From Bacteroidota bacterium (lineage in GTDB: Bacteria > Bacteroidota > Bacteroidia > Sphingobacteriales > Sphingobacteriaceae): a stretch of DNA of 63,624 nt. The stretch's first letter is position 1, and the number at the start of each line of letters is the position of its first letter. The stretch lies in the NCBI GenBank assembly GCA_013288485.1, contig JABDBW010000004.1:1-63624 (forward strand), given 5' to 3'. Position numbers and translations under genes: made by a program. The notes beneath the pieces are model-generated. The model ran no database searches, was not told the DNA's origin, and saw only the letters and a list, made by a program, of their open reading frames with translations. Below, piece after piece: positions 1-9,085 of the stretch.

Positions 1-670
1 GGTTAATTTCCTGCTTAACCAGGCCTAAGCTTTTAACCAACTCGATATTTCTTAACGATTCGGTTGTTGAACCTGCCAAAGCAGTTGTTTCAGACAAAAT
101 ACTACGTTGTATTTTCTTGATTCTGCGACTAAGTGCTACGCTCACAAAGGTAATTATAGGAATAGCCGCAACATATACCAATGTTACTTTGTAACTCACA
201 AACAGCGAGTATACAATAACAAACGTCATTCCTGTAATGCTCACAAATAACACGCCGATAAACGAAGTAATAAATGCTTCGCAATCCAAACGTACTTTTT
301 GTAGTATACCCAGGGTTTCACCGCTGCGCTGATCTTCAAAAACCTGGTAAGGCAGTTCAAGTGAGTGTTTTAAACCATCGGCATACATTGCAGCACCGGT
401 TTTTTGGGTAATAATATTGGTGAAATAATCCTGGAAATTTTTTGCTATACGCGATACCATTGCAACGCCAATAGCTAAACCTACCAGTGTAAGCGCCCTG
501 GAAAGGTACACATGGTAATCCAGCTTATTGTGTTGATTGATCACTTCGTCGAAAATGCGACCAGATATATACGGATCTAATAAAGAGAAGCCAATATTAA
601 AGGCTGCAAACAATAAAGCGCAGGTTACTATCCAACGGTGTTTTTTAAGGTATGATAATAGTATTTTCAT
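1..670 (-). CDS. ABC transporter, transmembrane/ATP-binding exporter family (partial; continues off the left edge)
   Basis: Minus-strand reading from cat at 668-670 gives MKILLSYLKKHRWIVTCALLFAAFNIGFSLLDPYISGRIFDEVINQHNK..., typical of the N-terminal TM domain of ABC exporters; no stop before the window edge. Confidence 0.85.
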   Translation of the reverse strand, partial: MKILLSYLKKHRWIVTCALLFAAFNIGFSLLDPYISGRIFDEVINQHNKLDYHVYLSRALTLVGLAIGVAMVSRIAKNFQDYFTNIITQKTGAAMYADGLKHSLELPYQVFEDQRSGETLGILQKVRLDCEAFITSFIGVLFVSITGMTFVIVYSLFVSYKVTLVYVAAIPIITFVSVALSRRIKKIQRSILSETTALAGSTTESLRNIELVKSLGLVKQEIN

Positions 671-777
671 GTTCAGCACAAAAATAAAAAAAGGGAACGG
701 CTAAGTAGCTCATTCCCTTTAATTTGACATTATATACATTTTTTAGATTAAATTGCAGTTAATAAACCACTTCAAAT

Positions 778-1254
778 ATGAGAAGCTTCGTTTCTTTTGT
801 TTTACTAATAGTTTTGTCAATTAGTGTTTCAGCACAAAAAATCTCTCCCGATAAGTTGCCATACATCACTCATTATGAAACAGTTTATATAGATGGTGGT
901 TGTAGTTTTTTTAATGAAATAAATATACCCTTACAAGAACATAAGTATCAACTTATTATAAGCGCTTATAACACAGCATTTATACAAGGTGCAACTAAGC
1001 AAATTTTATTTAGGCGTAAAAAACGAGTTAAGACTAATAAAGGATATATAGATTATTATAAGGGAAAAGCAGGCTCATTTGTTTTAACTATCAATTCTAT
1101 AACTAAAATAAAGGGGCAAGGTTCTATACGCAGCGGTACATTAAAAATGATTACTAAAAATATAACAAGCGAAACCCGTATTCATGGGAAAGTCTATGAA
1201 ATAGACAGTTATAACGGTTATACGGAAAGGCAAATTCATCCAAATAGACATTAA
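778..1254 (+). CDS. Hypothetical secreted protein
   Basis: 158-aa ORF with N-terminal signal peptide (MRSFVSFVLLIVLSISVSAQ). Confidence 0.6.
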   Translation: MRSFVSFVLLIVLSISVSAQKISPDKLPYITHYETVYIDGGCSFFNEINIPLQEHKYQLIISAYNTAFIQGATKQILFRRKKRVKTNKGYIDYYKGKAGSFVLTINSITKIKGQGSIRSGTLKMITKNITSETRIHGKVYEIDSYNGYTERQIHPNRH

Positions 1255-1257
1255 AAA

Positions 1258-1283
1258 AAAGGCCACTTCAATGAAATGGCCTT
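1258..1283. terminator. Bidirectional terminator between convergent genes
   Basis: AAAGGCCACTTC-AAT-GAAATGGCCTTT stem with A/T runs, between the 778..1254(+) stop and the frr(-) stop. Confidence 0.7.
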
Positions 1284-1304
1284 TCTATTATCTCTTGCGG
1301 CGTA

Positions 1305-1889
1305 TTAAACCGTCATAATATCTTTTTCCTTAGCCTCCGATAGCTGGTCGACTTTAATAATATAGGCATCGGTCAGTTTTTGTATTTCAGCTTCGCCGGC
1401 TTTCATTTCATCTTCTGACAGGCCTTCAGCTTTTAGTTTGCGTATTTTTTCATTAGCATCCTTGCGTACGTTACGGATAGCAATTTTACCGGTTTCGGCT
1501 TCGGCCTTGGCTTTTCTAACCAGGTCACGGCGGCGCTCCTCGGTTAGCGGCGGCACATTAATACGGATAATTACGCCGTCATTTTGTGGGTTTACGCCTA
1601 AGTTGGCATCCATTATAGCTTTTTCTATCGCGCCTAATAACGATTTTTCCCAGGGTTGTACCACAATGGTACGGGCGTCGGGTGTATTTACGCTGCCTAC
1701 CTGGCTAAGCGGTGTGGGGCTGCCATAGTAATCAACAACAATATCATCCAGCATGGATGGGCTGGCCTTGCCTGCGCGTATTTTATTTAATTCGCCATCT
1801 GCATGGTCAATTGCCTTATCCATTGCAGCTTTAGCGTCGGTTACCTGGGTTTTAATGAGTTCGCTCATTGGTATATATTTTTTTGTCAA
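1305..1889 (-). CDS. frr: Ribosome recycling factor
   Basis: Conserved RRF sequence (LNKIRAGKASPSMLDDIVVDYYGSPTPLSQV...); start is probably the internal MSELIK at 1868. Confidence 0.97.
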   Translation of the reverse strand: MTKKYIPMSELIKTQVTDAKAAMDKAIDHADGELNKIRAGKASPSMLDDIVVDYYGSPTPLSQVGSVNTPDARTIVVQPWEKSLLGAIEKAIMDANLGVNPQNDGVIIRINVPPLTEERRRDLVRKAKAEAETGKIAIRNVRKDANEKIRKLKAEGLSEDEMKAGEAEIQKLTDAYIIKVDQLSEAKEKDIMTV

Positions 1890-1902
1890 AAATAGTTAAT
1901 TA

Positions 1903-1972
1903 GAGTCAAGAATTAAGATTCAAGAATCAAGAAGAAAAAAAATCTTGGTTCCTGATTCTTGGCTCTTGATTC
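1903..1972. repeat. Long imperfect inverted repeat in the pyrH-frr spacer
   Basis: GAGTCAAGAATTAAGATTCAAGAATCAAGA (1903-1932) pairs imperfectly with TCTTGGTTCCTGATTCTTGGCTCTTGATTC (1943-1972). Confidence 0.7.
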
Positions 1973-1974
1973 CC

Positions 1975-2679
1975 TTATCTCACCAGCGTCCCAATCTTTT
2001 CACCTTCGGCAATTTTCATGAAGTTACCGGGTTTGTTCATATCAAAAACAATAATTGGCAGTTTGTTTTCCTGGCAGAGGGTTATGGCGGTCATGTCCAT
2101 TACGTTCAGACCCTTGTCATATACCTCCTGGAAAGTTATTTCATCGTATCGTGTTGCGGTAGGGTCTTTTTCCGGGTCGGCGGTATAAATGCCGTCAACT
2201 CTGGTCCCTTTTAAAACCACATCGGCTTTAATTTCTATAGCGCGAAGCGATGCGGCCGTATCGGTAGTGAAATAGGGGTTGCCTGTACCCGCGCCAAATA
2301 TCACGATCTTTCCCACTTCTAAATGGTGCATGGCGCGGCGGCGGATATAAGGCTCGCATATCTGCTCCATTTTTATGGCCGATTGCAGGCGGGTATCAAC
2401 ACCAATACTTTCCAAAGCGTTTTGCAGCGCCATACAATTAATTACTGTTGCCAGCATACCCATATAGTCGGCCTGGGCGCGTTCCATGCCCGATTTTTCG
2501 GCGCTAAGCCCCCTGAAAATATTACCGCCCCCAACTACTACCGCTATTTCAATGCCTTTATCATGAACACTTTTAATATCATGGGCATATTGCAATACCT
2601 GCTGGTTATCAATGCCGTATTGCCTGTCGCCCATTAGCGATTCGCCGCTGAGTTTTAATAATATTCTTTTGTATTTCAT
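1975..2679 (-). CDS. pyrH: UMP kinase
   Basis: [23 protein letters not shown]..., [11 protein letters not shown]; adjacent to frr. Confidence 0.97.
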   Translation of the reverse strand: MKYKRILLKLSGESLMGDRQYGIDNQQVLQYAHDIKSVHDKGIEIAVVVGGGNIFRGLSAEKSGMERAQADYMGMLATVINCMALQNALESIGVDTRLQSAIKMEQICEPYIRRRAMHHLEVGKIVIFGAGTGNPYFTTDTAASLRAIEIKADVVLKGTRVDGIYTADPEKDPTATRYDEITFQEVYDKGLNVMDMTAITLCQENKLPIIVFDMNKPGNFMKIAEGEKIGTLVR

Positions 2680-2790
2680 GAACGTTGTGGGTTTACCAAA
2701 AATATAGAATTAATGTTATTGTTAAAATTTTATATTTTAATTGTTAACTGTTCTTTTTGTTATTGACAGGAAGTAACAGAGTTTTTTGGC

Positions 2791-2820
2791 AAAAAAAATC
2801 CCCCGATGTACATCGGGGGA
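2791..2820 (-). terminator. Rho-independent terminator after tsf
   Basis: Minus strand: perfect palindrome TCCCCCGATGTACATCGGGGGA followed by an 8-nt T run. Confidence 0.85.
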
Positions 2821-2828
2821 TAAAATAT

Positions 2829-3680
2829 TTAAGCTCCTAAAGCCACCCGTTTAAAGGCGGTTACGGTAAGGCCCTTATCAATGCTGCTCAAAAACTGGGC
2901 TACATTTTTCGACGGGTCCTTAACAAACTCCTGGTTTAACAGGGTTGAGTCTTTATAGAATTTATTTAATTTACCTAATGATATCTTTTCAACCATATCT
3001 TCAGGTTTTCCTTCCGCACGTATTTGCTCTTTAGCAATTTCCAGTTCACGCTCAATAGTAGTGGCGTCAACGCCATCTTTATCAATAGCAACCGGGTTCA
3101 TGGCGGCAATTTGCATAGCTACGTCTTTACCTGCTTCATCAGCACCGGAAACGTTAGCGCTTAAGCCAACTAATACCGCTAAACGGAAATTACCATGTAT
3201 ATAAGCGATAACTTTTTCGCCTTCAACAACCTCGTATTTTGATACGCCTATCTTCTCGCCAATTTTACCTGTTTTATCAATAGTGGCTTCGCCAATGGTC
3301 ATACGTGAATTTTCAACATCAATTCCCAAGTTATTTAATTCTTCAATTGATGCCGGATTGTTTTCAACCGCTTCGTTAGCGATCGCGTTAGCGAAAGCAA
3401 TAAACTCGGCGTTTTTAGCTACGAAATCAGTTTCGCAATTCAATTCGATAATTACACCGCGTTTTCCATCAGCCGATGTACGTGCAATTACCACACCTTC
3501 GTTCGATTCCCTGTCCTGGCGGCTGGCGGCTACTTTAGCGCCTTTTTTCCTTAAATAATCTATGGCTGCTTCAAAATCGCCGTTAGTTTCGGTCAAAGCT
3601 TTTTTGCAATCCATCATTCCCGCGCCGGTTTGCTGGCGCAGTTTATTTACGTCGGCCGCAGTTATTTGTAATGTAGACAT
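2829..3680 (-). CDS. tsf: Elongation factor Ts
   Basis: MSTLQITAADVNKLRQQTGAGMMDCKKALTETNGD; adjacent to rpsB. Confidence 0.97.
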   Translation of the reverse strand: MSTLQITAADVNKLRQQTGAGMMDCKKALTETNGDFEAAIDYLRKKGAKVAASRQDRESNEGVVIARTSADGKRGVIIELNCETDFVAKNAEFIAFANAIANEAVENNPASIEELNNLGIDVENSRMTIGEATIDKTGKIGEKIGVSKYEVVEGEKVIAYIHGNFRLAVLVGLSANVSGADEAGKDVAMQIAAMNPVAIDKDGVDATTIERELEIAKEQIRAEGKPEDMVEKISLGKLNKFYKDSTLLNQEFVKDPSKNVAQFLSSIDKGLTVTAFKRVALGA

Positions 3681-3706
3681 GTTATTTCAGTTATAAGTTT
3701 TAAATA

Positions 3707-3766
3707 GTGAGTGGTGAATAATGAATGGTGAGCGGTTAAACTTACCATTCACTATTCACCACTCAC
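3707..3766. repeat. 26-bp-arm inverted repeat (near-perfect) in the rpsB-tsf spacer
   Basis: GTGAGTGGTGAATAATGAATGGTGAG (3707-3732) vs CTTACCATTCACTATTCACCACTCAC (3741-3766), 2 mismatches. Confidence 0.8.
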
Positions 3767-3770
3767 AAAA

Positions 3771-4646
3771 TTATTCTTCTGTTTTTTCAGCTACGGGCGC
3801 GTTATCTTCAACGGCCGCGGTAGCTTCAACGGCTGCTTTGCGGGTTCTTTTACCCTCGGCAACCGGGGTCCTGTCAGCAACAGGCGCCTCTGCTTCAGGG
3901 GCATCAACCTTAGCTTTAGCTTGCGCAGCTTCTTTTTCAGCTTCGTCTTCTTTCTCGCGTTTGCGTTCTTCCAAACCTTCTTCAATAGCTTTTATAATGA
4001 TACCGGTTATTAATGAAATTGATTTGGTAGCATCATCATTAGCAGGTATAGGGAAGTCGATGTTTGAAGGGTCAGAGTTGGTATCAACCATTGCAAAGGT
4101 TGGTATGTTTAACTTTAACGCTTCTGAAACCGCGATATGCTCTTTCTTAACGTCGATCAAAAACAAAGCGGCAGGTAGGCGATTTAAGTCGGCTATACCA
4201 CCTAACAGGGTTTCCAGTTTAATACGCTCGCGCTGTATCATCAGCCTTTCTTTTTTAGAAAGATTGGTATACGTACCGTCCTTAGTCAATTTATCGATGT
4301 TCGACATCTTTTTGATCGACTTACGCACGGTGGCGAAATTAGTTAACATACCACCTAACCAGCGTTCGGTTATGAAAGGCATGTTTACGTTTTTTGCATA
4401 ATCGGCAACAATATCTTTCGCTTGTTTCTTTGTAGCTACAAATAATACTTTACGGCCTGATTTTACAATTTGTTTTATAGCGGCCGCAGCCTCCTCAACC
4501 TTTGATAAGGTTTTATTTAAGTCGATAATATGTATACCGTTGCGCTCCATAAAAATGTACTGTGACATTTTAGGGTCCCATTTGCGGGTAAGGTGACCAA
4601 AGTGTACACCTGCATCCAGTAACTCGTCGTATGTTGTTCTTGCCAT
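3771..4646 (-). CDS. rpsB: 30S ribosomal protein S2 with extended charged C-terminus
   Basis: ELLDAGVHFGHLTRKWDPKM..., NMPFITERWLGGMLTNF. Confidence 0.97.
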   Translation of the reverse strand: MARTTYDELLDAGVHFGHLTRKWDPKMSQYIFMERNGIHIIDLNKTLSKVEEAAAAIKQIVKSGRKVLFVATKKQAKDIVADYAKNVNMPFITERWLGGMLTNFATVRKSIKKMSNIDKLTKDGTYTNLSKKERLMIQRERIKLETLLGGIADLNRLPAALFLIDVKKEHIAVSEALKLNIPTFAMVDTNSDPSNIDFPIPANDDATKSISLITGIIIKAIEEGLEERKREKEDEAEKEAAQAKAKVDAPEAEAPVADRTPVAEGKRTRKAAVEATAAVEDNAPVAEKTEE

Positions 4647-4664
4647 TTTGTTGTCCTCCTTAAA

Positions 4665-5051
4665 TTATCGTTTACTGAATTGGAATCTCTTACGTGCTTT
4701 CTTGCGACCCGGTTTTTTACGCTCAACCATACGGTTATCACGTGTCATTAAACCTTTAGCGCGCAATGAAGGCTTCTTATCAGCATCGAGTTCAACAATG
4801 GCTTTCGCGATAGCTAAACGAACGGCTTCCGCCTGTCCTTTTACACCACCACCTGCAACATTTACTTTAACATCGTACATCCCGGCCGAACCTGAAACTT
4901 CAGTGCTCTGGGTAACAATGTATTGCAATGGCAATGTGGGGAAGTATTCTTTGTAGTCCTTACCGTTTACGGTAATTGCACCGCTACCTTCGGTAAGGTA
5001 TATACGGGCTACGGCTGTTTTTCTTCTGCCGGAAGTGTTTGTTGTTGGCAT
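4665..5051 (-). CDS. rpsI: 30S ribosomal protein S9
   Basis: NTSGRRKTAVARIYL...; C-terminal GRKKARKRFQFSKR. Confidence 0.97.
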   Translation of the reverse strand: MPTTNTSGRRKTAVARIYLTEGSGAITVNGKDYKEYFPTLPLQYIVTQSTEVSGSAGMYDVKVNVAGGGVKGQAEAVRLAIAKAIVELDADKKPSLRAKGLMTRDNRMVERKKPGRKKARKRFQFSKR

Positions 5052-5075
5052 TTCTTTTTTCCTTTAGTTTAACAG

Positions 5076-5513
5076 TTAAATGGCTGTAGGGTTTTGTGCT
5101 TCATGAGGATGCTTGTCGCCTGCATATACATGCAGATTGCCAAACAATGCTTTGCCCAAACGACTTTTAGGTAACATGCCACGCACCGCTTTTTCAATTA
5201 CGCGTGTTGGATGCTTCGCCATTAACTCCTTAGGAGAAATGAAACGCTGACCGCCCGGGTAACCGGTATAAGAAACATATTGCTTATCGCTAAACTTGTT
5301 TCCGGTCAACTTTACCTTGTCTGCATTGATAACTATTACGTTATCGCCGCAGTCTACGTTTGGGGTAAAATCAGGCTTGTTTTTTCCACGGATGATCATT
5401 GCGATCTTAGTAGACAAGCGCCCCAAAATCTCGCCTTCCGCGTTAACAACAACCCATTGTTTGTTAACGGTTTTTTTGTTGGCCGAGACAGTTTTGTAAC
5501 TTAACGTATTCAC
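5076..5513 (-). CDS. rplM: 50S ribosomal protein L13
   Basis: WVVVNAEGEILGRLSTKIAMIIRGKNKPDFTPNVDCGDNVIVINA. Confidence 0.97.
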   Translation of the reverse strand: MNTLSYKTVSANKKTVNKQWVVVNAEGEILGRLSTKIAMIIRGKNKPDFTPNVDCGDNVIVINADKVKLTGNKFSDKQYVSYTGYPGGQRFISPKELMAKHPTRVIEKAVRGMLPKSRLGKALFGNLHVYAGDKHPHEAQNPTAI

Positions 5514-5545
5514 TTGCTTTAAATTAAATTATAAATATATAGTAT

Positions 5546-5574
5546 AACCCCGCTTTTTCGGGATTGCAAAGATA
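5546..5574 (-). promoter_or_regulatory. Bacteroidota-type promoter (TATCTTTG) plus short 5'-UTR hairpin upstream of rplM (possible ribosomal-protein leader)
   Basis: Minus strand TATCTTTGC at 5567-5574 followed by the AATCCCGAAAAAGCGGGGTT hairpin (5546-5565). Confidence 0.45.
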
Positions 5575-5757
5575 CGGTTATTTGTTTTATTTGCAAGGGG
5601 ATTTTTGGCTTATTTTGTTGGAAGCTTGGGCGAATGGAGATTTATCAATTTTTAAAAAACAGATAGATCTATTCTTGTAACAATGAAGTAGGAAACCAGG
5701 GCAGAATTAATATAATCTTATATTTAATAGTCCAAACCTAAAATAGGTTAAAGAGTT

Positions 5758-6318
5758 ATGAAACCGTTCAAGATATTGATGCTATTGATTACCATTCCAT
5801 GCCTCTTATTTGCTCAAGACGGTGAGCTTAAATCCTGGCCATTTATAGCTCAGAAGATAAATTATAACTATAAAAATTGCACACTTACGGTTAAAGCTAG
5901 TAAATGGATAAAAGATGGCAAAAAAGATTTATTACCTATAGTAGTCACCTTAAGCAATAATTCTGATGATACATTAAAGTACGGAAGTGAGCTTTGTTTT
6001 CAAGGAATATTTATGGGTGGAGTAAATAATAAAAATCTTGAAGTTGACGGTATCCCTAACGAGTGCTTGAAAAATTGGCCTATCGTTGAAGTAATTTTAC
6101 CGCATAGCAGTGTTGTATATAGTACGAGTTTGAGCAAAAAAGGTGTAGTTGGTGATTATCCTGAAAAGTTCAGATTGTATTTTTATTTAACAATTGTACC
6201 CGGAGAAAACGATGTTATGAGTAAATTTTTCATAACTGATAAAAAATTGATCAAAAAATATAATCGTGATATAAAAAAGCGAACCCATTTAATTTGGTCA
6301 AATGAGGTGGAAATTTAA
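5758..6318 (+). CDS. Hypothetical secreted protein
   Basis: 186-aa ORF with signal peptide MKPFKILMLLITIPCLLFAQ. Confidence 0.6.
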   Translation: MKPFKILMLLITIPCLLFAQDGELKSWPFIAQKINYNYKNCTLTVKASKWIKDGKKDLLPIVVTLSNNSDDTLKYGSELCFQGIFMGGVNNKNLEVDGIPNECLKNWPIVEVILPHSSVVYSTSLSKKGVVGDYPEKFRLYFYLTIVPGENDVMSKFFITDKKLIKKYNRDIKKRTHLIWSNEVEI

Positions 6319-6491
6319 TTTCCACTAATACGTTTCCTCTTATCGACAAAGTATTGTTTCACTTCATCATGTGTTAAATAGTTACCGGCGTCTATTTCGG
6401 CTTCAGCTTCATCCAATTCTTTGTTATACTCGTTTAAAAACCCTTCTGGTTCAATGTTTAATTGGGCCATTTCTGTTTTAACTTTTTCCAT
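6315..6491 (-). CDS. Small antitoxin-like protein (58 aa), third component of the adjacent TA locus (not in the ORF track)
   Basis: Manual translation: MEKVKTEMAQLNIEPEGFLNEYNKELDEAEAEIDAGNYLTHDEVKQYFVDKRKRISGN*; the E-x-D-x-G-x3-TH-x-EV pattern resembles small TA antitoxins. Confidence 0.65.
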   Translation of the reverse strand: MEKVKTEMAQLNIEPEGFLNEYNKELDEAEAEIDAGNYLTHDEVKQYFVDKRKRISGN

Positions 6492-6507
6492 TGTATAAAC
6501 TTTGTAT

Positions 6508-6804
6508 TTAAGGCCGATACTTCTTCCTCGGATGCCTGCTTGTATGAAACACAGATACTATCATTACCAATTTACGACTCTTATTAATTCTGTAAACGAT
6601 AAGAAAAGGGAAATCATTAGTGTTTACCTCATGTGTTCGCTTCTTTAATGGGTATTGTAACGGATTGATTGTAATTAAAGAGATCTTTCTAAAAACCTCG
6701 GCCTCAAAACGCTCCCCTAAACCATCCTGCTGTTCCTCATACCATTTCCAAGCCTCAAATATTTCCTGACGTGCTTTAAAAAGCATATCAAATGTATAGT
6801 TCAT
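6508..6804 (-). CDS. RelE/ParE-superfamily toxin
   Basis: A-x-EIFEAWKWYEEQQDGLGERFEAEV ... PFLIVYRINK ... VFHTSRHPRK pattern; 4-nt overlap with the upstream antitoxin-like ORF. Confidence 0.85.
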   Translation of the reverse strand: MNYTFDMLFKARQEIFEAWKWYEEQQDGLGERFEAEVFRKISLITINPLQYPLKKRTHEVNTNDFPFLIVYRINKSRKLVMIVSVFHTSRHPRKKYRP

Positions 6805-7061
6805 TTTCCGAGAGTTTTTAAATACTCTTTTTTCATTTCCTGCAATGAGGCTTTAGCTTCGTCAATGGAAAATCCGGGGTCAATGCCCGCTTCATATCTT
6901 CTCACCCGCTCGTCTAATTCAGCCACAAATTCTTCATCTTCCGACCATTCCCATGCCGGAGCCATCTGATCTTCCAATAAAGTGTAGATAGCCTCAACCT
7001 TCTTATCATCAGCTACCCTGATATAATCATATAATTTTTCTCTTATCGCTGCGGTTGTCAT
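6801..7061 (-). CDS. Addiction-module antitoxin-like protein
   Basis: 86 aa, MTTAAIREKLYDYIRVADDKKVEAIYTLLE...; paralogous to 8719..8964. Confidence 0.8.
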   Translation of the reverse strand: MTTAAIREKLYDYIRVADDKKVEAIYTLLEDQMAPAWEWSEDEEFVAELDERVRRYEAGIDPGFSIDEAKASLQEMKKEYLKTLGK

Positions 7062-7209
7062 AATTTAAAAGCTTTTAAACAAATTTACTAAATAATTTTG
7101 CGATTTAGTAATTTGCCGCATTTCAAAATACACAAACGGCACCACCCTATGCCGCTACAAATTTTGTCAGTAAAAATGTGTTTATTTGATATAACCAATT
7201 ATTACCCGC

Positions 7210-8412
7210 ATGAAAAAGTTAGTTTTATTAGTTGCATTAGGGTTTATTATATCTGTCAATCTAAAAGCGCAAAATACAGCGTTATGGGATATGAAAAAGC
7301 TGTCTGTACCGCCCCAATTCACCTGGAATAACGCGGATACCGCTAAAGTAAGAGAGATCATTTATAAAGGGGAACCCTTCGGAAATATTAAGCAAACGGA
7401 TGTCTTTGCCTATTACGCTACTCCTGGTACACTGGCAGGCAACCCTCAACTGGATCATAACTTGCCTGCCATCGTATTAGTGCATGGCGGTGGCGGTAAA
7501 GCATTTAAAGAATGGGCGGTGCTTTGGGCCAAACGTGGTTATGCCGCTATAGCAATGGATCTGTCGGGAAACGGAAAAGATGGAAAACGCTTAGCCAATG
7601 GCGGCCCCGACCAGGGTAACCGCTATAAGTATAATATTGATAGTACAATAGACAAGCACTGGGTTTACCATTCGGTAGCCAATGTAATTTTGGCACATTC
7701 GCTTATTATGAGCTTGCCTAATGTTGATGCTAAACGCACCGCGATAACCGGTATTAGCTGGGGCGGCTGGCTTACATGTATTATAACCGGCATTGATGAA
7801 CGCTTTAAAGTGGCCGTACCAGTATATGGCTGCGGGTATATTGACGAACCGGGCGGCTATTTCTACGATAATGATATGAAACGCCTATCGCCCGAAATTA
7901 AAGCCAAATGGACCGCCCAATACGAACCCGAGCATTATATAGGCAAAGCAACCATGCCTTTTTTATTTGTTAACGGAACTAAGGATCCATTTTATCCGCC
8001 AACCATATTTTCAAAAACCTACGACCTGGTAAAAACACCTAAAAATTACCGTCTCACAACCGATATGGTTCATGGTCACCCGCAAGGTTGGGCGCCTGTT
8101 GAAATTGGTTTATTTGTTGACCAATATTTAATCAAGGGGAAGCCATTGCCAGTAATTTCAAAGATCGAAGTAAAAAACAATGGTGTAGAAGCGAAAGTTA
8201 AAACAGAAACAGGTTTAACCCAGGCGTCGCTATCCTACACCACCGATACCACCCTGCCCTTTAAAGACAGGAAATGGACAACTGCACCAGCAAAAATTAA
8301 TGGCAAGAATATCATCGCTGATGCGCCGCCTGCCAATACAACGATATGGATATTAAACTTGACGGATGATAGAGGGGCGATCGTGTCTAGTGCTTATCAG
8401 TTTGGGAAGTAG
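7210..8412 (+). CDS. Secreted alpha/beta hydrolase (acetylxylan esterase / dienelactone-hydrolase-like)
   Basis: Signal peptide; VLVHGGGG; GISWGG nucleophile elbow; VNGTKDPFYP; MVHGHPQ. Confidence 0.85.
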   Translation: MKKLVLLVALGFIISVNLKAQNTALWDMKKLSVPPQFTWNNADTAKVREIIYKGEPFGNIKQTDVFAYYATPGTLAGNPQLDHNLPAIVLVHGGGGKAFKEWAVLWAKRGYAAIAMDLSGNGKDGKRLANGGPDQGNRYKYNIDSTIDKHWVYHSVANVILAHSLIMSLPNVDAKRTAITGISWGGWLTCIITGIDERFKVAVPVYGCGYIDEPGGYFYDNDMKRLSPEIKAKWTAQYEPEHYIGKATMPFLFVNGTKDPFYPPTIFSKTYDLVKTPKNYRLTTDMVHGHPQGWAPVEIGLFVDQYLIKGKPLPVISKIEVKNNGVEAKVKTETGLTQASLSYTTDTTLPFKDRKWTTAPAKINGKNIIADAPPANTTIWILNLTDDRGAIVSSAYQFGK

Positions 8413-8414
8413 AT

Positions 8415-8717
8415 CTACCTTTTCCTAAATTTCTTTTTAGGGTTGCGACTGGTATGAAATATGGCGATAATAATAATCTGTTTGACCTTTTCGTCGACAG
8501 TATAAACAATCAGGAATGGAAACTTATCTGTTAATACTTCATGGTATTTTTTGTATGAATTTTTATAATGAAGCGGATTAGCACAAACTTGACCTAACTT
8601 AGTATAAAAATTTGTTCTGAACGTTATCCCTAAGCCATCCTGTTGATCTTCGTACCAAATAATCGCTTCGGATAGTTCTTTTATAGCTTCATCCTTTATA
8701 ATAAAAGAATAGGCCAT
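8415..8717 (-). CDS. RelE/ParE-superfamily toxin
   Basis: WYEDQQDGLGITF ... PFLIVYTVDEK ... AIFHTSRNPKKKFRKR; paralogous to 6508..6804. Confidence 0.85.
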   Translation of the reverse strand: MAYSFIIKDEAIKELSEAIIWYEDQQDGLGITFRTNFYTKLGQVCANPLHYKNSYKKYHEVLTDKFPFLIVYTVDEKVKQIIIIAIFHTSRNPKKKFRKR

Positions 8718-8718
8718 G

Positions 8719-8964
8719 TTATTTTTTCCTATCTGCTAAAGCCTTATCAGTTATAGCAACAGTCTCGTCCCAGGTATAAGTTTTGCCTATACCATTTTCA
8801 TAGTCGCTAAGTCTTCTGTCCAACTCTTTTTTTTGCGCAGCACTAAGTGTGTAACCATCATCTGAATCATCACTCTCCAACAATGTATAAATTGCCTTTA
8901 GCTTTTTATCTTCAGTAGTTTCAATGATTTCATGCAAACGCTGCCTGATTTCTGCTGTGCTCAT
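8719..8964 (-). CDS. Addiction-module antitoxin-like protein
   Basis: MSTAEIRQRLHEIIETTEDKKLKAIYTLLESDDSDDGYTLSAAQKKELDRRLSDYENG. Confidence 0.8.
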   Translation of the reverse strand: MSTAEIRQRLHEIIETTEDKKLKAIYTLLESDDSDDGYTLSAAQKKELDRRLSDYENGIGKTYTWDETVAITDKALADRKK

Positions 8965-9085
8965 GGTATTGCTTTTTACAAATTTAATATTTTTTATCTC
9001 TTTTAGATTTGATATTTTTTAAGTTACAATTCTTTATTGCTAAGTAATAACATATATCTTACCCTTTGCTATCTTTACACTTACC

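Noticed and set aside
690-720. AAAGGGAA...TTCCCTTT hairpin that looks like a terminator
   Set aside because: It lies in the spacer between divergently oriented genes (ABC exporter minus, 778..1254 plus), so there is no upstream gene for it to terminate in this window; left unassigned.
3721-4401. 226-aa + strand ORF antisense to rpsB
   Set aside because: Low-complexity Ser/Ala-rich mirror of a conserved ribosomal protein gene; antisense artefact.
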